This document shows positions 7,306 to 14,588 of a DNA stretch of 19,178 nucleotides, one piece after another. Below the pieces are notes generated by a model. That model made no database searches and was not told the origin of the DNA. It worked only from the letters and a program-made list of their open reading frames with translations. Position numbers and translations under genes: made by a program. Source of the stretch: JBBDUG01 sp040904025 (GTDB lineage: Bacteria > Patescibacteriota > Minisyncoccia > Phycocordibacterales > SW-6-46-9); contig JBBDUG010000041.1 of assembly GCA_040904025.1 (NCBI GenBank), positions 1 through 19,178 on the forward strand, in the 5' to 3' direction. Positions within the stretch are counted from its first letter, which is position 1; each line of letters begins with the position of its first letter.

Positions 7306-8382
7306 CTAAGAATTTTCTTCAAGTTTTCGTAATGCCACTCCAACTGCTACAGAAAACTCAGGGCCCGCCTGTATAAGAACGTCGGAGAGGAACGCGGGAG
7401 CTTCAACCTTTGAAAAAGGGTTGGCCATATGCAATTCCGCATCAAGGAATTCATCAGCGGTCTCGAGAACTCCGTGGAGTTCTGACCCCCCTCCAGAAAG
7501 ATGTACGTCAACAATAGATATATTATTTGTGCGCTGATATTGAGAAATGACACGGCGAATTTCAGAGAATATGTGGTTGAGGGCACCAGATGCAAGGTTT
7601 TCTAATTCCTCTTTAGGTGCCTGTCGTTTACGCTCCTCTGCCTCCTGAAAAGAGATGTTTTGAGATGTGGCAATACGCTGCGTGATATCCTGTGAACCCT
7701 CATTGATAATATGTGAATCACGAACCACTCCTGCCTGGCTGATATAAAGCTTTGTTGAACTTGCTCCCATATCAACCACAGCTACCGGCTCTATTCCTCT
7801 ATCAAGTACACCGCGAGATGTAGAGAATGCCTCGATCTCAAAAAAAGAAGCATTGAGCTTTGTATTTTTTATAATTGACTGGTAGCGAGAAATAACATCT
7901 TTATGAATCGCTACAATCAAAGCTTCCTTTTTTCCGTCATCCTTTTCATCTCCTCCGGGCCCTTCTGGGATAAGATACCAATCAAGAAGCACCTCGGATA
8001 TAGGAACAGGAATATATTTACGCGCTTCGATAGGTATCATCTCTCCAAGTTTTTCTTCAGGAAGATTAGGAACTTTGATAAGGTTTATAAGACTCGAAGA
8101 GAGTGGAATAGCAACCCCACAATTATGTGTTGTCACCTTCGCTTCATGCGCAAGGTCCTCGAAAGCGGTTGCGATAATCTTTGGAGAAAGACTCACTGCC
8201 TGTCCCACAGACTTGTCAGCGTATGGTCCTAGTGCAATCTCGCCGTATGTCTCCAATACAGCCCGTCCTCGTTCCCGTTTCAACTGTACGATCTTCATAG
8301 CAGAAGAACCGACATCAATGCCAAGGACACTTGATCCACCTCCTCTCTTGAATATGTTTTTAAATGAGTCTAAAAATCCCAC
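7306..8382 (-). CDS. pilM: Type IV pilus assembly ATPase-fold protein PilM
   Basis: A 358-aa actin-like (ASKHA) cytoplasmic protein. The phosphate-1 loop is VLGIDVGSSAMKIVQL (19-34), the phosphate-2 loop is VVDMGASSTKLYI (202-214) and the adenosine loop is LSGGGSEL (295-302). PilM binds the N-terminus of PilN and couples the cytoplasmic motor to the membrane complex. The start is GTG 8382: the frame has no ATG upstream before a stop. An AAGGAG lies upstream (8405-8400) but is 17 nt from the GTG, too far for normal use. It is the first gene of the pilus operon, divergent from comF with 43 nt between. Confidence 0.93.
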   Translation of the reverse strand: MGFLDSFKNIFKRGGGSSVLGIDVGSSAMKIVQLKRERGRAVLETYGEIALGPYADKSVGQAVSLSPKIIATAFEDLAHEAKVTTHNCGVAIPLSSSLINLIKVPNLPEEKLGEMIPIEARKYIPVPISEVLLDWYLIPEGPGGDEKDDGKKEALIVAIHKDVISRYQSIIKNTKLNASFFEIEAFSTSRGVLDRGIEPVAVVDMGASSTKLYISQAGVVRDSHIINEGSQDITQRIATSQNISFQEAEERKRQAPKEELENLASGALNHIFSEIRRVISQYQRTNNISIVDVHLSGGGSELHGVLETADEFLDAELHMANPFSKVEAPAFLSDVLIQAGPEFSVAVGVALRKLEENS

Positions 8383-8425
8383 GGAATTAGGTGTTAGGTC
8401 TCCTTCATAGTATCAACTCGCGTAT

Positions 8426-9064
8426 ATGAAAACAATGAACATCCTCACTACATTTCTCGATATTCTCTTTCCCCCCTCGACTCAACAAAAACAAGTTCGA
8501 GCTCTTTCTGTTGAATATTTTTCCCAACTACATCCTCCTGAGGATCTACCAAACGAATACATTGAATCTCTTTTTAAATGGTCACACCCTGATATACAGG
8601 TCCTTATATCAGAATTAAAGTACATGAAAAACAAGAAAACCTTAAGAATAGCGGGTGAACTACTTGCAGAACGCATACTCTTTTTTCTTTCAGAGAAGCA
8701 ACAGTATGGATCCTTTGGTAACCCCCTCCTTACCCCCATTCCCATGCACCCGTCAAAGAAGCGTGCTCGTGGATGGAATCAGACAGAACTTCTCGGAAAA
8801 AAAGTGGTGAGGCATATACAAGGATTAGAATATGCTCCGGTCTTAAAGAAGATTCAGAACTCTCTGCGACAAACAGAGGTCCGAACAAGAAAAGAGCGGA
8901 TGGAGAATATAAAGGGAACATTTGGTGTACGGAGGGATGTTAAAGGACGTAATATTATCCTCCTAGATGACGTCACCACAACCGGTGCAACATTGAAGGA
9001 GGCGCGATCTGTATTGCTGGACGCAGGGGCACAGGAGGTGTATGCATTTACACTAGCTCACTAA
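8426..9064 (+). CDS. comF: ComF family phosphoribosyltransferase-like protein
   Basis: A 212-aa protein of the ComF/GntX family, needed for natural transformation in several bacteria and probably acting in the cytoplasm on incoming DNA. The type I PRTase PRPP loop is IILLDDVTTTGATL (177-190), and TPIPMHPSKKRARGWNQ (103-119) plus RQTEVRTRKERMENIKGTF (148-166) are ComF signatures. The usual N-terminal zinc ribbon is absent: the conserved ILFPP (13-17) leads straight into STQQ, and the protein contains no cysteine at all. It is divergent from the pilus operon, which supports a link between the pilus and DNA uptake. ATG 8426 is used; ATG 8435 is an alternative. Confidence 0.92.
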   Translation: MKTMNILTTFLDILFPPSTQQKQVRALSVEYFSQLHPPEDLPNEYIESLFKWSHPDIQVLISELKYMKNKKTLRIAGELLAERILFFLSEKQQYGSFGNPLLTPIPMHPSKKRARGWNQTELLGKKVVRHIQGLEYAPVLKKIQNSLRQTEVRTRKERMENIKGTFGVRRDVKGRNIILLDDVTTTGATLKEARSVLLDAGAQEVYAFTLAH

Positions 9065-9110
9065 AGGGTTACGAACAGTCTCTATATATGATATTCTTGC
9101 CTCGTATAGA

Positions 9111-9200
<90 letters not shown>

Positions 9201-9233
9201 CTAGAGATTATTCAAAATCGTTTAACAAAAGTA

Positions 9234-10106
9234 TTATCTAGACAAGATTGCTGCCATCTTAGATAAGAAATCAGGATGTATTTCTGAAAAGCCTTCTACT
9301 TGAGGGCTTCTATTCACTTCTAAAACAAAAATTTCTTCTTCATAGGTTGGAAGTAAATCCACTCCAGCAAAATTGAGATCAGCTGCTTTTGTAGCTTTAA
9401 TTACAAGTTCTTTTTCTTTCTTATTCAAAATATACTCTTCCACATCGCCTCCTTGTGCAACATTATTATAAAAACCATCGGTGGATATTCTTTTTATAGC
9501 ACCAAGTACTTCCCCCTTAAATACAAGTGCTCGAACATCAAAATTATTTGGGATATATTTTTGGATGATAAATAGATTCCGACCACTATACCTGATCCTA
9601 TCTTCAAGTGTCTCTATATCATTAACTTTCCACACGACATTTCCTTCTGAACCCGTTCTTTTGATTACGCAGGGAAATTCGATTTTCTGGAGAACTTCTT
9701 CTTTGTTTTTTCTGTAGGATCGCTGTCTCATTATCAATGAGTCTGGATGTGGAATGTTGTTAACAGCAAACTTTATCGCCTGCGTGATCTTTGAAGAAGA
9801 TTTTGAATTAAACCGAAATATCTCACTACTAAGAAGTGCACCTTTGAGATGAGCGTACTCTGCAAGAATTGAGGTAAAGTGTTTGTCTTTCGTATCGACA
9901 CCCCAGGAACGAAAAAAGAACTCAACGTCTGAAGTATAAATTTCTCTTCTGTTATAAAAAAGTTTAGTCTCCCCATTCTGAATAGAAAGATATGCATAAG
10001 GAGTATGTACTATTTCAGCATCAAATCCCCGCTTTGTTAATTCATCGGATAATTGTTCAAAAGGTTCGTCGGGATTAATGAGAATTAATTTTCTATTTTT
10101 TCCCAT
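9234..10106 (-). CDS. RimK-like ATP-grasp ligase
   Basis: A 290-aa ATP-grasp protein of the RimK type, which joins a carboxylate to an amine or thiol via an acyl phosphate. The N-terminal alpha/beta domain (1-110) is followed by the ATP-grasp fold: FPCVIKRTGSEGNVVWKV (144-161), QKYI hinge (182-185), DVRALVF (190-196), NNVAQGG (214-220), GVDLL (248-252) and the metal-binding FVLEVNRSPQVEGF (260-273). These segments look intact, so it should be an active enzyme. The substrate is unknown; RimK relatives include ribosomal S6 glutamylase, LysX and peptide-maturation ligases. It overlaps the upstream ATP-grasp gene by 14 nt, implying coupled translation and probably a joint pathway. Confidence 0.88.
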   Translation of the reverse strand: MGKNRKLILINPDEPFEQLSDELTKRGFDAEIVHTPYAYLSIQNGETKLFYNRREIYTSDVEFFFRSWGVDTKDKHFTSILAEYAHLKGALLSSEIFRFNSKSSSKITQAIKFAVNNIPHPDSLIMRQRSYRKNKEEVLQKIEFPCVIKRTGSEGNVVWKVNDIETLEDRIRYSGRNLFIIQKYIPNNFDVRALVFKGEVLGAIKRISTDGFYNNVAQGGDVEEYILNKKEKELVIKATKAADLNFAGVDLLPTYEEEIFVLEVNRSPQVEGFSEIHPDFLSKMAAILSR

Positions 10107-11391
10107 TTTTTATTTTTATATTGATCATTTTCTCCATGCGCCGAATATCAGCAAGAAGCTTCGAGCGATCTTTGTTAAACATGGTCACTTGTATCACTCG
10201 CTTTCCTCCACGCTTTGCAAAACGTGCCTTGTCCCCAACTTTCATCTTTACATCAAAATCTATCACCGATTTTAATTTAGGTGCCTTTTGTATTCCTCTT
10301 AAAGATTCAATTCTCCCCTCTTTATCAGCAAATATCTCAAATACAGCAGTATAACCGCGTACCTTCTTCGGAATACGCGGTTTCTTTCCAAGCTTGATGA
10401 GAAAATCGTTGAGAGCATGGTTGATACCAAAGGAATATTCATACATTTTATGGCGATATCCACCGAGTCGAGATCCAATCTCGACTATTTTCCATCCATC
10501 TTCGGTTTTCATCATCTCAACATGTGCAGTTGAATTTTTTAGCCCAATGGCATGGACCGCCTTTTTTGCCGCTTCTTTTGCCTCCTCACGACTACCACCG
10601 TTGAGTTTTGTTGGAACAAAACGTCGGTAATGAAAGAAATCATCAACTCCTATATCAAAAGCTCTCTTTACTCCCACAAGCGGACAAAAGTATACCTCTC
10701 CTTTATTATCTACATAGCAGTCAACAGAATACTCCTTTCCCTCCATAAATTCCTCAAGTATCACCTGAGGTTTTTCGGATCGATTGGCATCTTTGTATTG
10801 TTTATTTATCTTTCTGAATATACGTCCGAGAGTGTCGGTGAGTTCCTCTTTGTAATATGCAATATCTACAAGAAGGCTCATTGAGAGATTGACTGGTTTA
10901 ATAATCATCGGAAAACCAATCTTTTTAATTGCCCTTGAAACTTTTTTCTCTGTATTCTTTCTCAGGAGAGAGTATACAGGGGTTATATTCTTATCAAATG
11001 CCTTGAGTCGTCTCCGCATAAGTAATTTATCGGTTGCACATTTCAAAGAACTTGCGGTGGGAACATTGAGGTAGGTTACAAACGGAACAACCTTAGAGTA
11101 TCGAACAACGTTCGATTCCCCACCCCCAGCAATTGCCGCTTTGAGGTATCCTTGATATTTATTCACAACTTTTCCCACAGATTTCACTGATCCAAAATCT
11201 ACCTTCTCAATAAAATCAAAATATTCAAGTTTCTCTTCGACGGCAGAAAGTTTCTTCTTATCCTTATCATGAAGAAGGAGGAAGCGAAATTTCTTTTTCT
11301 CTTTCTTGCAGTATGTTTGATATGCCTCAAGAGCATACGTGGTCGGTATACCAGCAACAAGTATAATGTTTTTTTCGCCAGAGATATCCAT
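10093..11391 (-). CDS. ATP-grasp ligase, L-amino acid ligase-like
   Basis: A 432-aa ATP-grasp protein. The pre-ATP-grasp domain covers about 1-118. DKLLMRRRL (121-129) and FPMIIKPVNLSMSLLV (160-175) start the fold; the ILEEFMEGKEYSVD hinge is at 211-224. The metal-binding residues are in HVEMM (290-294) and IVEIGSRLGG (302-311). A C-terminal domain (about 345-432) resembles the C-terminal lid of dipeptide-forming L-amino acid ligases such as BacD, but this is from memory of the family. The loop after IIKP lacks the usual Gly-rich pattern. It is Lys-rich: 64 of 432 residues. The frame extends to ATG 11454, but a promoter lies inside that extension, so ATG 11391 is chosen. Confidence 0.8.
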   Translation of the reverse strand: MDISGEKNIILVAGIPTTYALEAYQTYCKKEKKKFRFLLLHDKDKKKLSAVEEKLEYFDFIEKVDFGSVKSVGKVVNKYQGYLKAAIAGGGESNVVRYSKVVPFVTYLNVPTASSLKCATDKLLMRRRLKAFDKNITPVYSLLRKNTEKKVSRAIKKIGFPMIIKPVNLSMSLLVDIAYYKEELTDTLGRIFRKINKQYKDANRSEKPQVILEEFMEGKEYSVDCYVDNKGEVYFCPLVGVKRAFDIGVDDFFHYRRFVPTKLNGGSREEAKEAAKKAVHAIGLKNSTAHVEMMKTEDGWKIVEIGSRLGGYRHKMYEYSFGINHALNDFLIKLGKKPRIPKKVRGYTAVFEIFADKEGRIESLRGIQKAPKLKSVIDFDVKMKVGDKARFAKRGGKRVIQVTMFNKDRSKLLADIRRMEKMINIKIKNGKK

Positions 11392-11401
11392 ACAAGAGCA
11401 T

Positions 11402-11430
11402 ACTATACAAGCCACAGGCACTGATGTAAA
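11402..11430 (-). promoter_or_regulatory. Promoter of the ATP-grasp pair
   Basis: On the minus strand, -35 TTTACA (11430-11425), a 17-nt spacer and -10 TATAGT (11407-11402). The -10 ends 10 nt before ATG 11391, so transcription should start about 4 nt ahead of it. This rules against the upstream in-frame ATG at 11454, which lies before the promoter. Confidence 0.7.
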
Positions 11431-11453
11431 CAGGTGTTTAGAGCAATACAGCA

Positions 11454-11459
11454 TATACT
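11454..11459 (+). promoter_or_regulatory. -10 element before the MutY-type gene
   Basis: TATACT ends 6 nt before ATG 11466, placing the expected start of transcription at the start codon itself. The -35 region is poor. It is arranged back to back with the promoter of the ATP-grasp pair. Confidence 0.45.
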
Positions 11460-11465
11460 GAGAAC

Positions 11466-12272
11466 ATGCAAATTGATGAATTCCACAACCTAATATGGGA
11501 TTTCTATCGCTCTAATAAGCGCTCATTGCCGTGGCGAGAGACAAAAGATTCATACAAAATCCTCGTCTCTGAAGTCATGCTTCAACAGACCCAAGTCGAT
11601 CGAGTTATCCCTAAATATCTCTCGTGGATTGAAACGTTCTCTGATACCACTAAATTAGCCTCGGCTTCTCTCAAAGAGGTGCTTAACGAGTGGAAGGGGT
11701 TGGGATATAACCGCCGTGGTTTGTATCTTAAACAAGCTGCAGAGAAAATTGTCTCAGAGTATGATGGCGCGTTTCCTCAAGATGAGAGATCGCTTCGCTC
11801 TCTTCCTGGCGTAGGTCCATATACCGCAGGAGCAATACAAGCATTTGCATGGAACAAGCCCGTGATATTTATAGAGACAAATATACGCACTGTTTTCATA
11901 CACCACTTCTTTTCTAAAAAGGAGAAGGTCCATGACAAAGATATACTGGAGTATATAGAAAAAACACTTCCAAAAAAGAGAGCGCGTGAGTGGTACTGGG
12001 CGCTCATGGACTACGGAGCACATCTCAAACAAACACTTCCAAACCCATCCCGAAGAAGCAAGCATCATGTAATTCAAGAAGGTTTTAAGGGATCTAATCG
12101 AGAAGTACGCTCACGAATACTCTCCTTTGTACTCGAAAATGGCCCTGTTAAAAGAGAGGGCATCTTGCAACAAATACAGTCGAGGAAATGGAGCGTGGAA
12201 GATAATATTGACACGCTCACCAATGAGGGACTCATCAAAAAGAGCGAGGGTCTATACTCGGTTGAAAGCTAA
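11466..12272 (+). CDS. MutY-type HhH-GPD DNA glycosylase without Fe-S cluster, winged-helix C-terminus
   Basis: A 268-aa base-excision glycosylase, most like the catalytic domain of adenine glycosylase MutY (removes A mispaired with 8-oxoG). Signatures are LPWR (21-24), SEVMLQQTQV with catalytic Glu36 (35-44), helix-hairpin-helix LPGVGPYTAGAI (113-124) with Tyr119, and ALMDYGA (179-185). Where MutY has the catalytic Asp in a DGNV segment, this has IETNIR (136-141), Glu for Asp. The four cysteines of the [4Fe-4S] cluster are missing; the protein has no Cys. Residues about 212-268 look like a winged helix and replace the NUDIX-like 8-oxoG-reading domain. recG follows after 19 nt. Specificity for A:8-oxoG is not certain. 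Confidence 0.87.
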   Translation: MQIDEFHNLIWDFYRSNKRSLPWRETKDSYKILVSEVMLQQTQVDRVIPKYLSWIETFSDTTKLASASLKEVLNEWKGLGYNRRGLYLKQAAEKIVSEYDGAFPQDERSLRSLPGVGPYTAGAIQAFAWNKPVIFIETNIRTVFIHHFFSKKEKVHDKDILEYIEKTLPKKRAREWYWALMDYGAHLKQTLPNPSRRSKHHVIQEGFKGSNREVRSRILSFVLENGPVKREGILQQIQSRKWSVEDNIDTLTNEGLIKKSEGLYSVES

Positions 12273-12278
12273 ATCATA

Positions 12279-12284
12279 TATACT
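12279..12284 (+). promoter_or_regulatory. -10-like element before recG
   Basis: TATACT in the 19-nt gap after the glycosylase gene ends 7 nt before ATG 12292. It would allow leaderless recG transcription in addition to read-through. The AGGA between the hexamer and the ATG is only 3 nt from the start, too close for a normal Shine-Dalgarno. No -35 at proper spacing was found. Confidence 0.35.
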
Positions 12285-12291
12285 AGGAATA

Positions 12292-14403
12292 ATGCAACCG
12301 GATACTCCCATTGGAAAAGCGTTTCGTCTCACCGGCTCTCAGCCAAAGGCACTTAAACGTCTCGGAATTAACACTGTCCGAGACCTCCTCTTTCACTTCC
12401 CTTCCCGATACACAACAGTTGAGGATATAAAGTTCGTTGAAGAACTTGAAGTCGGCGACCACGCAATCCTATACGGCACAATCGAAAAACTCGAAGCAAA
12501 GAAAACATGGCGAAAGAAGATGACAATGGCAGAGGGAAGATTCAGTGATGATACCGGTACCATACAGGTTGTATGGTTTAATCAACCATACATTGCAAAG
12601 ATGTTGCATAGCGGCACGTTGGTGAAGCTAGAGGGAAAAGTACAAGAACGAAAAGAAAAACTGTATATATCAAATCCAGAATTTGAAAAAGTGGCAGGAG
12701 TCCCTCAAAAAGTCGGAGATTCTCTCTGGGGAGAATCAGGAGAAGAGTGGTCATTCCCCGTATATCCAGAAACATCCGGTATCACATCAAAGTGGATGTG
12801 GCATGCGATAAAGAAGGCTTTTTCTAAAGGGATATTAGATGAACTTGAAGATCCACTCCCGGAAAAGCTGCGGGAAGAATACAACCTGCCACCACTTAAG
12901 ACCTCCCTTATCTGGATCCATACACCAGAAAAGATGAGAGACGCTGAGACTGCACGTAAACGCTTCTCATTTGAAGAAATCTTTTATATCCAACTCTCTA
13001 AACAACAAAGCAGACGTGCGCTTGAAGAGGATGGAGCAGAAGTCATATCAGATGCCAAAGAGAGCATGAATGAATTTGAAACATTTCTCCCCTTCTCTTT
13101 CACGTCCGCGCAGCGAAAAGTTGTTGATGAAATTATTGAAGACATATCTACTCCCCCTGCTATGTCTCGTTTGGTTGAAGGAGATGTGGGATCGGGAAAA
13201 ACCGCTGTGGCGGCAGCAACAGCATATGCAGCTGCACATGCTGGATTTCAATGTGCATACATGGCACCCACCTCCATCCTTGCAAATCAACATGCGCTTT
13301 CCTTTGCTGAGTACTTCAAGGACACCGGGATATCAATCGCACTCCTCACTGCCTCTACGGCAAATGTATATACACCCACTCATCTTGAAATGGAAAAAGA
13401 AGCACTTATTGAATATGTGGAACAAGGGAGGGTAGACATACTTATTGGTACACACGCATTAATACAAAAACATGTAAAGTTCAAAAACCTCGCACTTGCC
13501 CTTATCGATGAACAGCATCGATTTGGCGTCCGGCAACGAAAGAAGCTTGCGGGAAAAGGTGAATTACCGCATCTACTCTCACTCACCGCCACCCCCATCC
13601 CCCGCACACTTGCACTTACCCTCTATGGTGATCTGGACATTTCAGTTATCAATGAGTTGCCTCCGGGTCGTAAGTATCCCGAAACTCACCTGGTGCTCCC
13701 AAGTAAGCGAGAAGGAGTATACGAGGCAGTACGAAAAGAACTTGAAGAAGGACGGCAACTCTATGTCATTTGCCCACGAATCAATGAACCTGATCCACGT
13801 AAAGAAACTGCGCTCTATATGAAATCAGTTGAAGCCGAGACAGAACGTCTACAAAAGAAGGTGTTTTCTAAATACACCATAGAAATGCTTCACGGACGCA
13901 TGAAGTCAGAAGAAAAAGATGAGATTATGAAAAGGTTCTCGAATGGAGAGATTGATATACTCGTCTCCACCTCAGTTATTGAAGTAGGAGTAAGTGTAGC
14001 GAATGCAACTCAGATAATAATTGAAGGTGCAGAGCGCTTTGGTCTCGCACAACTCCATCAGCTACGTGGACGTGTTATGCGTAGTACTCATCAACCCCAC
14101 TGCTACCTCTTTACCAACTCGGATAGCGAACATACGCTGCGACGTCTTAAAGCACTGCAAAAATCAGCAAATGGATTTGAACTTGCAGAACAGGACCTCC
14201 TTGAACGTGGTCCGGGAGAGCTCAGTGGATTGCGACAAAGTGGTATCTCTGATGTTGCGATGGAAGCACTTAAAAATCTAAAGATGGTTGAAGCAGCACG
14301 AACTGAAGCGCGAAGAATAATAGAGAGTGACCCTAACTTAGAGGATCACCCTCAATTACAAAAGCACCTCGAGACATATGTCAAAGAGGTTCATTTTGAA
14401 TAA
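12292..14403 (+). CDS. recG: ATP-dependent DNA helicase RecG
   Basis: A 703-aa SF2 helicase that remodels stalled replication forks and Holliday junctions, normal RecG length. The N-terminal wedge/OB region spans about 40-135 (FPSRYTTVED onwards). Helicase motifs: I GDVGSGKT (297-304), Ia APTSILANQH (325-334), II DEQH (406-409), III TATPIPRTL (432-440), IV ICPRINEPD (493-501), V STSVIEVGVSV (559-569), VI QLRGRVMR (590-597). Motif VI normally reads QLRGRVGR; here Met replaces the Gly. The open frame reaches back to 12127 inside the glycosylase gene, but residues before MQPDTP do not look like RecG, so ATG 12292 is chosen. It is paired with the glycosylase as a repair unit. Confidence 0.97.
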   Translation: MQPDTPIGKAFRLTGSQPKALKRLGINTVRDLLFHFPSRYTTVEDIKFVEELEVGDHAILYGTIEKLEAKKTWRKKMTMAEGRFSDDTGTIQVVWFNQPYIAKMLHSGTLVKLEGKVQERKEKLYISNPEFEKVAGVPQKVGDSLWGESGEEWSFPVYPETSGITSKWMWHAIKKAFSKGILDELEDPLPEKLREEYNLPPLKTSLIWIHTPEKMRDAETARKRFSFEEIFYIQLSKQQSRRALEEDGAEVISDAKESMNEFETFLPFSFTSAQRKVVDEIIEDISTPPAMSRLVEGDVGSGKTAVAAATAYAAAHAGFQCAYMAPTSILANQHALSFAEYFKDTGISIALLTASTANVYTPTHLEMEKEALIEYVEQGRVDILIGTHALIQKHVKFKNLALALIDEQHRFGVRQRKKLAGKGELPHLLSLTATPIPRTLALTLYGDLDISVINELPPGRKYPETHLVLPSKREGVYEAVRKELEEGRQLYVICPRINEPDPRKETALYMKSVEAETERLQKKVFSKYTIEMLHGRMKSEEKDEIMKRFSNGEIDILVSTSVIEVGVSVANATQIIIEGAERFGLAQLHQLRGRVMRSTHQPHCYLFTNSDSEHTLRRLKALQKSANGFELAEQDLLERGPGELSGLRQSGISDVAMEALKNLKMVEAARTEARRIIESDPNLEDHPQLQKHLETYVKEVHFE

Positions 14404-14429
14404 TTGCTACAATTTTCAAGAATATCTAG

Positions 14430-14503
14430 TCCGCCCTCCTGGACTCGAACCAGGGACCACGGAGGTATAAGCTCCGCGCTACTACCAACTGAGCTAAGGG
14501 CGG
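14430..14503 (-). tRNA. tRNA-Ile (anticodon UAU)
   Basis: A 74-nt tRNA on the minus strand. The acceptor stem CCGCCCT/AGGGCGG is 14503-14497 with 14437-14431, discriminator A at 14430. The T arm is CCTGG-TTCGAGT-CCAGG. The anticodon arm CGGAG-CTTATAC-CTCCG puts U33 before TAT, with A37 after. The D arm GCTC/TAGC has one mismatch and keeps T12-A23. CCA is not encoded, unlike the tRNA-Ser here. UAU would read the isoleucine codon AUA directly; most bacteria use a CAU tRNA modified by TilS instead. C1-G72 is unusual for an isoleucine tRNA, so the amino acid identity carries some doubt. Confidence 0.82.
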
Positions 14504-14512
14504 GCACACATA

Positions 14513-14541
14513 ACTATACTGAAAATGACCAACGCTCACAA
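14513..14541 (-). promoter_or_regulatory. Promoter of tRNA-Ile
   Basis: On the minus strand, -35 TTGTGA (14541-14536), a 17-nt spacer and -10 TATAGT (14518-14513). The -10 ends 9 nt before the tRNA 5' end, so the primary transcript would carry only 2-3 extra bases. Confidence 0.55.
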
Positions 14542-14570
14542 CTCTTTCTCCCTCACTTTTCTTAAAAACC

Positions 14571-14579
14571 TGATATTAT
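14571..14579 (+). promoter_or_regulatory. Extended -10 element of the CFI-box protein gene
   Basis: TGA-TATTAT, an extended -10 match, ends 9 nt before ATG 14589. This again predicts a nearly leaderless transcript. No clear -35 is visible. Confidence 0.45.
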
Positions 14580-14588
14580 ACATACTAT

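Noticed and set aside
8400..8405. AAGGAG on the minus strand as the Shine-Dalgarno of pilM
   Set aside because: It is 17 nt from the GTG, and no start codon occurs in frame at a proper distance.
11392..11454. Upstream in-frame start for the second ATP-grasp gene
   Set aside because: A good -35/-10 pair lies inside this extension, and the extra residues are Cys-rich and unlike an ATP-grasp N-terminus.
12127..12291. N-terminal extension of recG overlapping the glycosylase gene
   Set aside because: The 55 extra residues are the glycosylase C-terminal coding sequence read in another frame and do not resemble RecG. ATG 12292 gives normal length.
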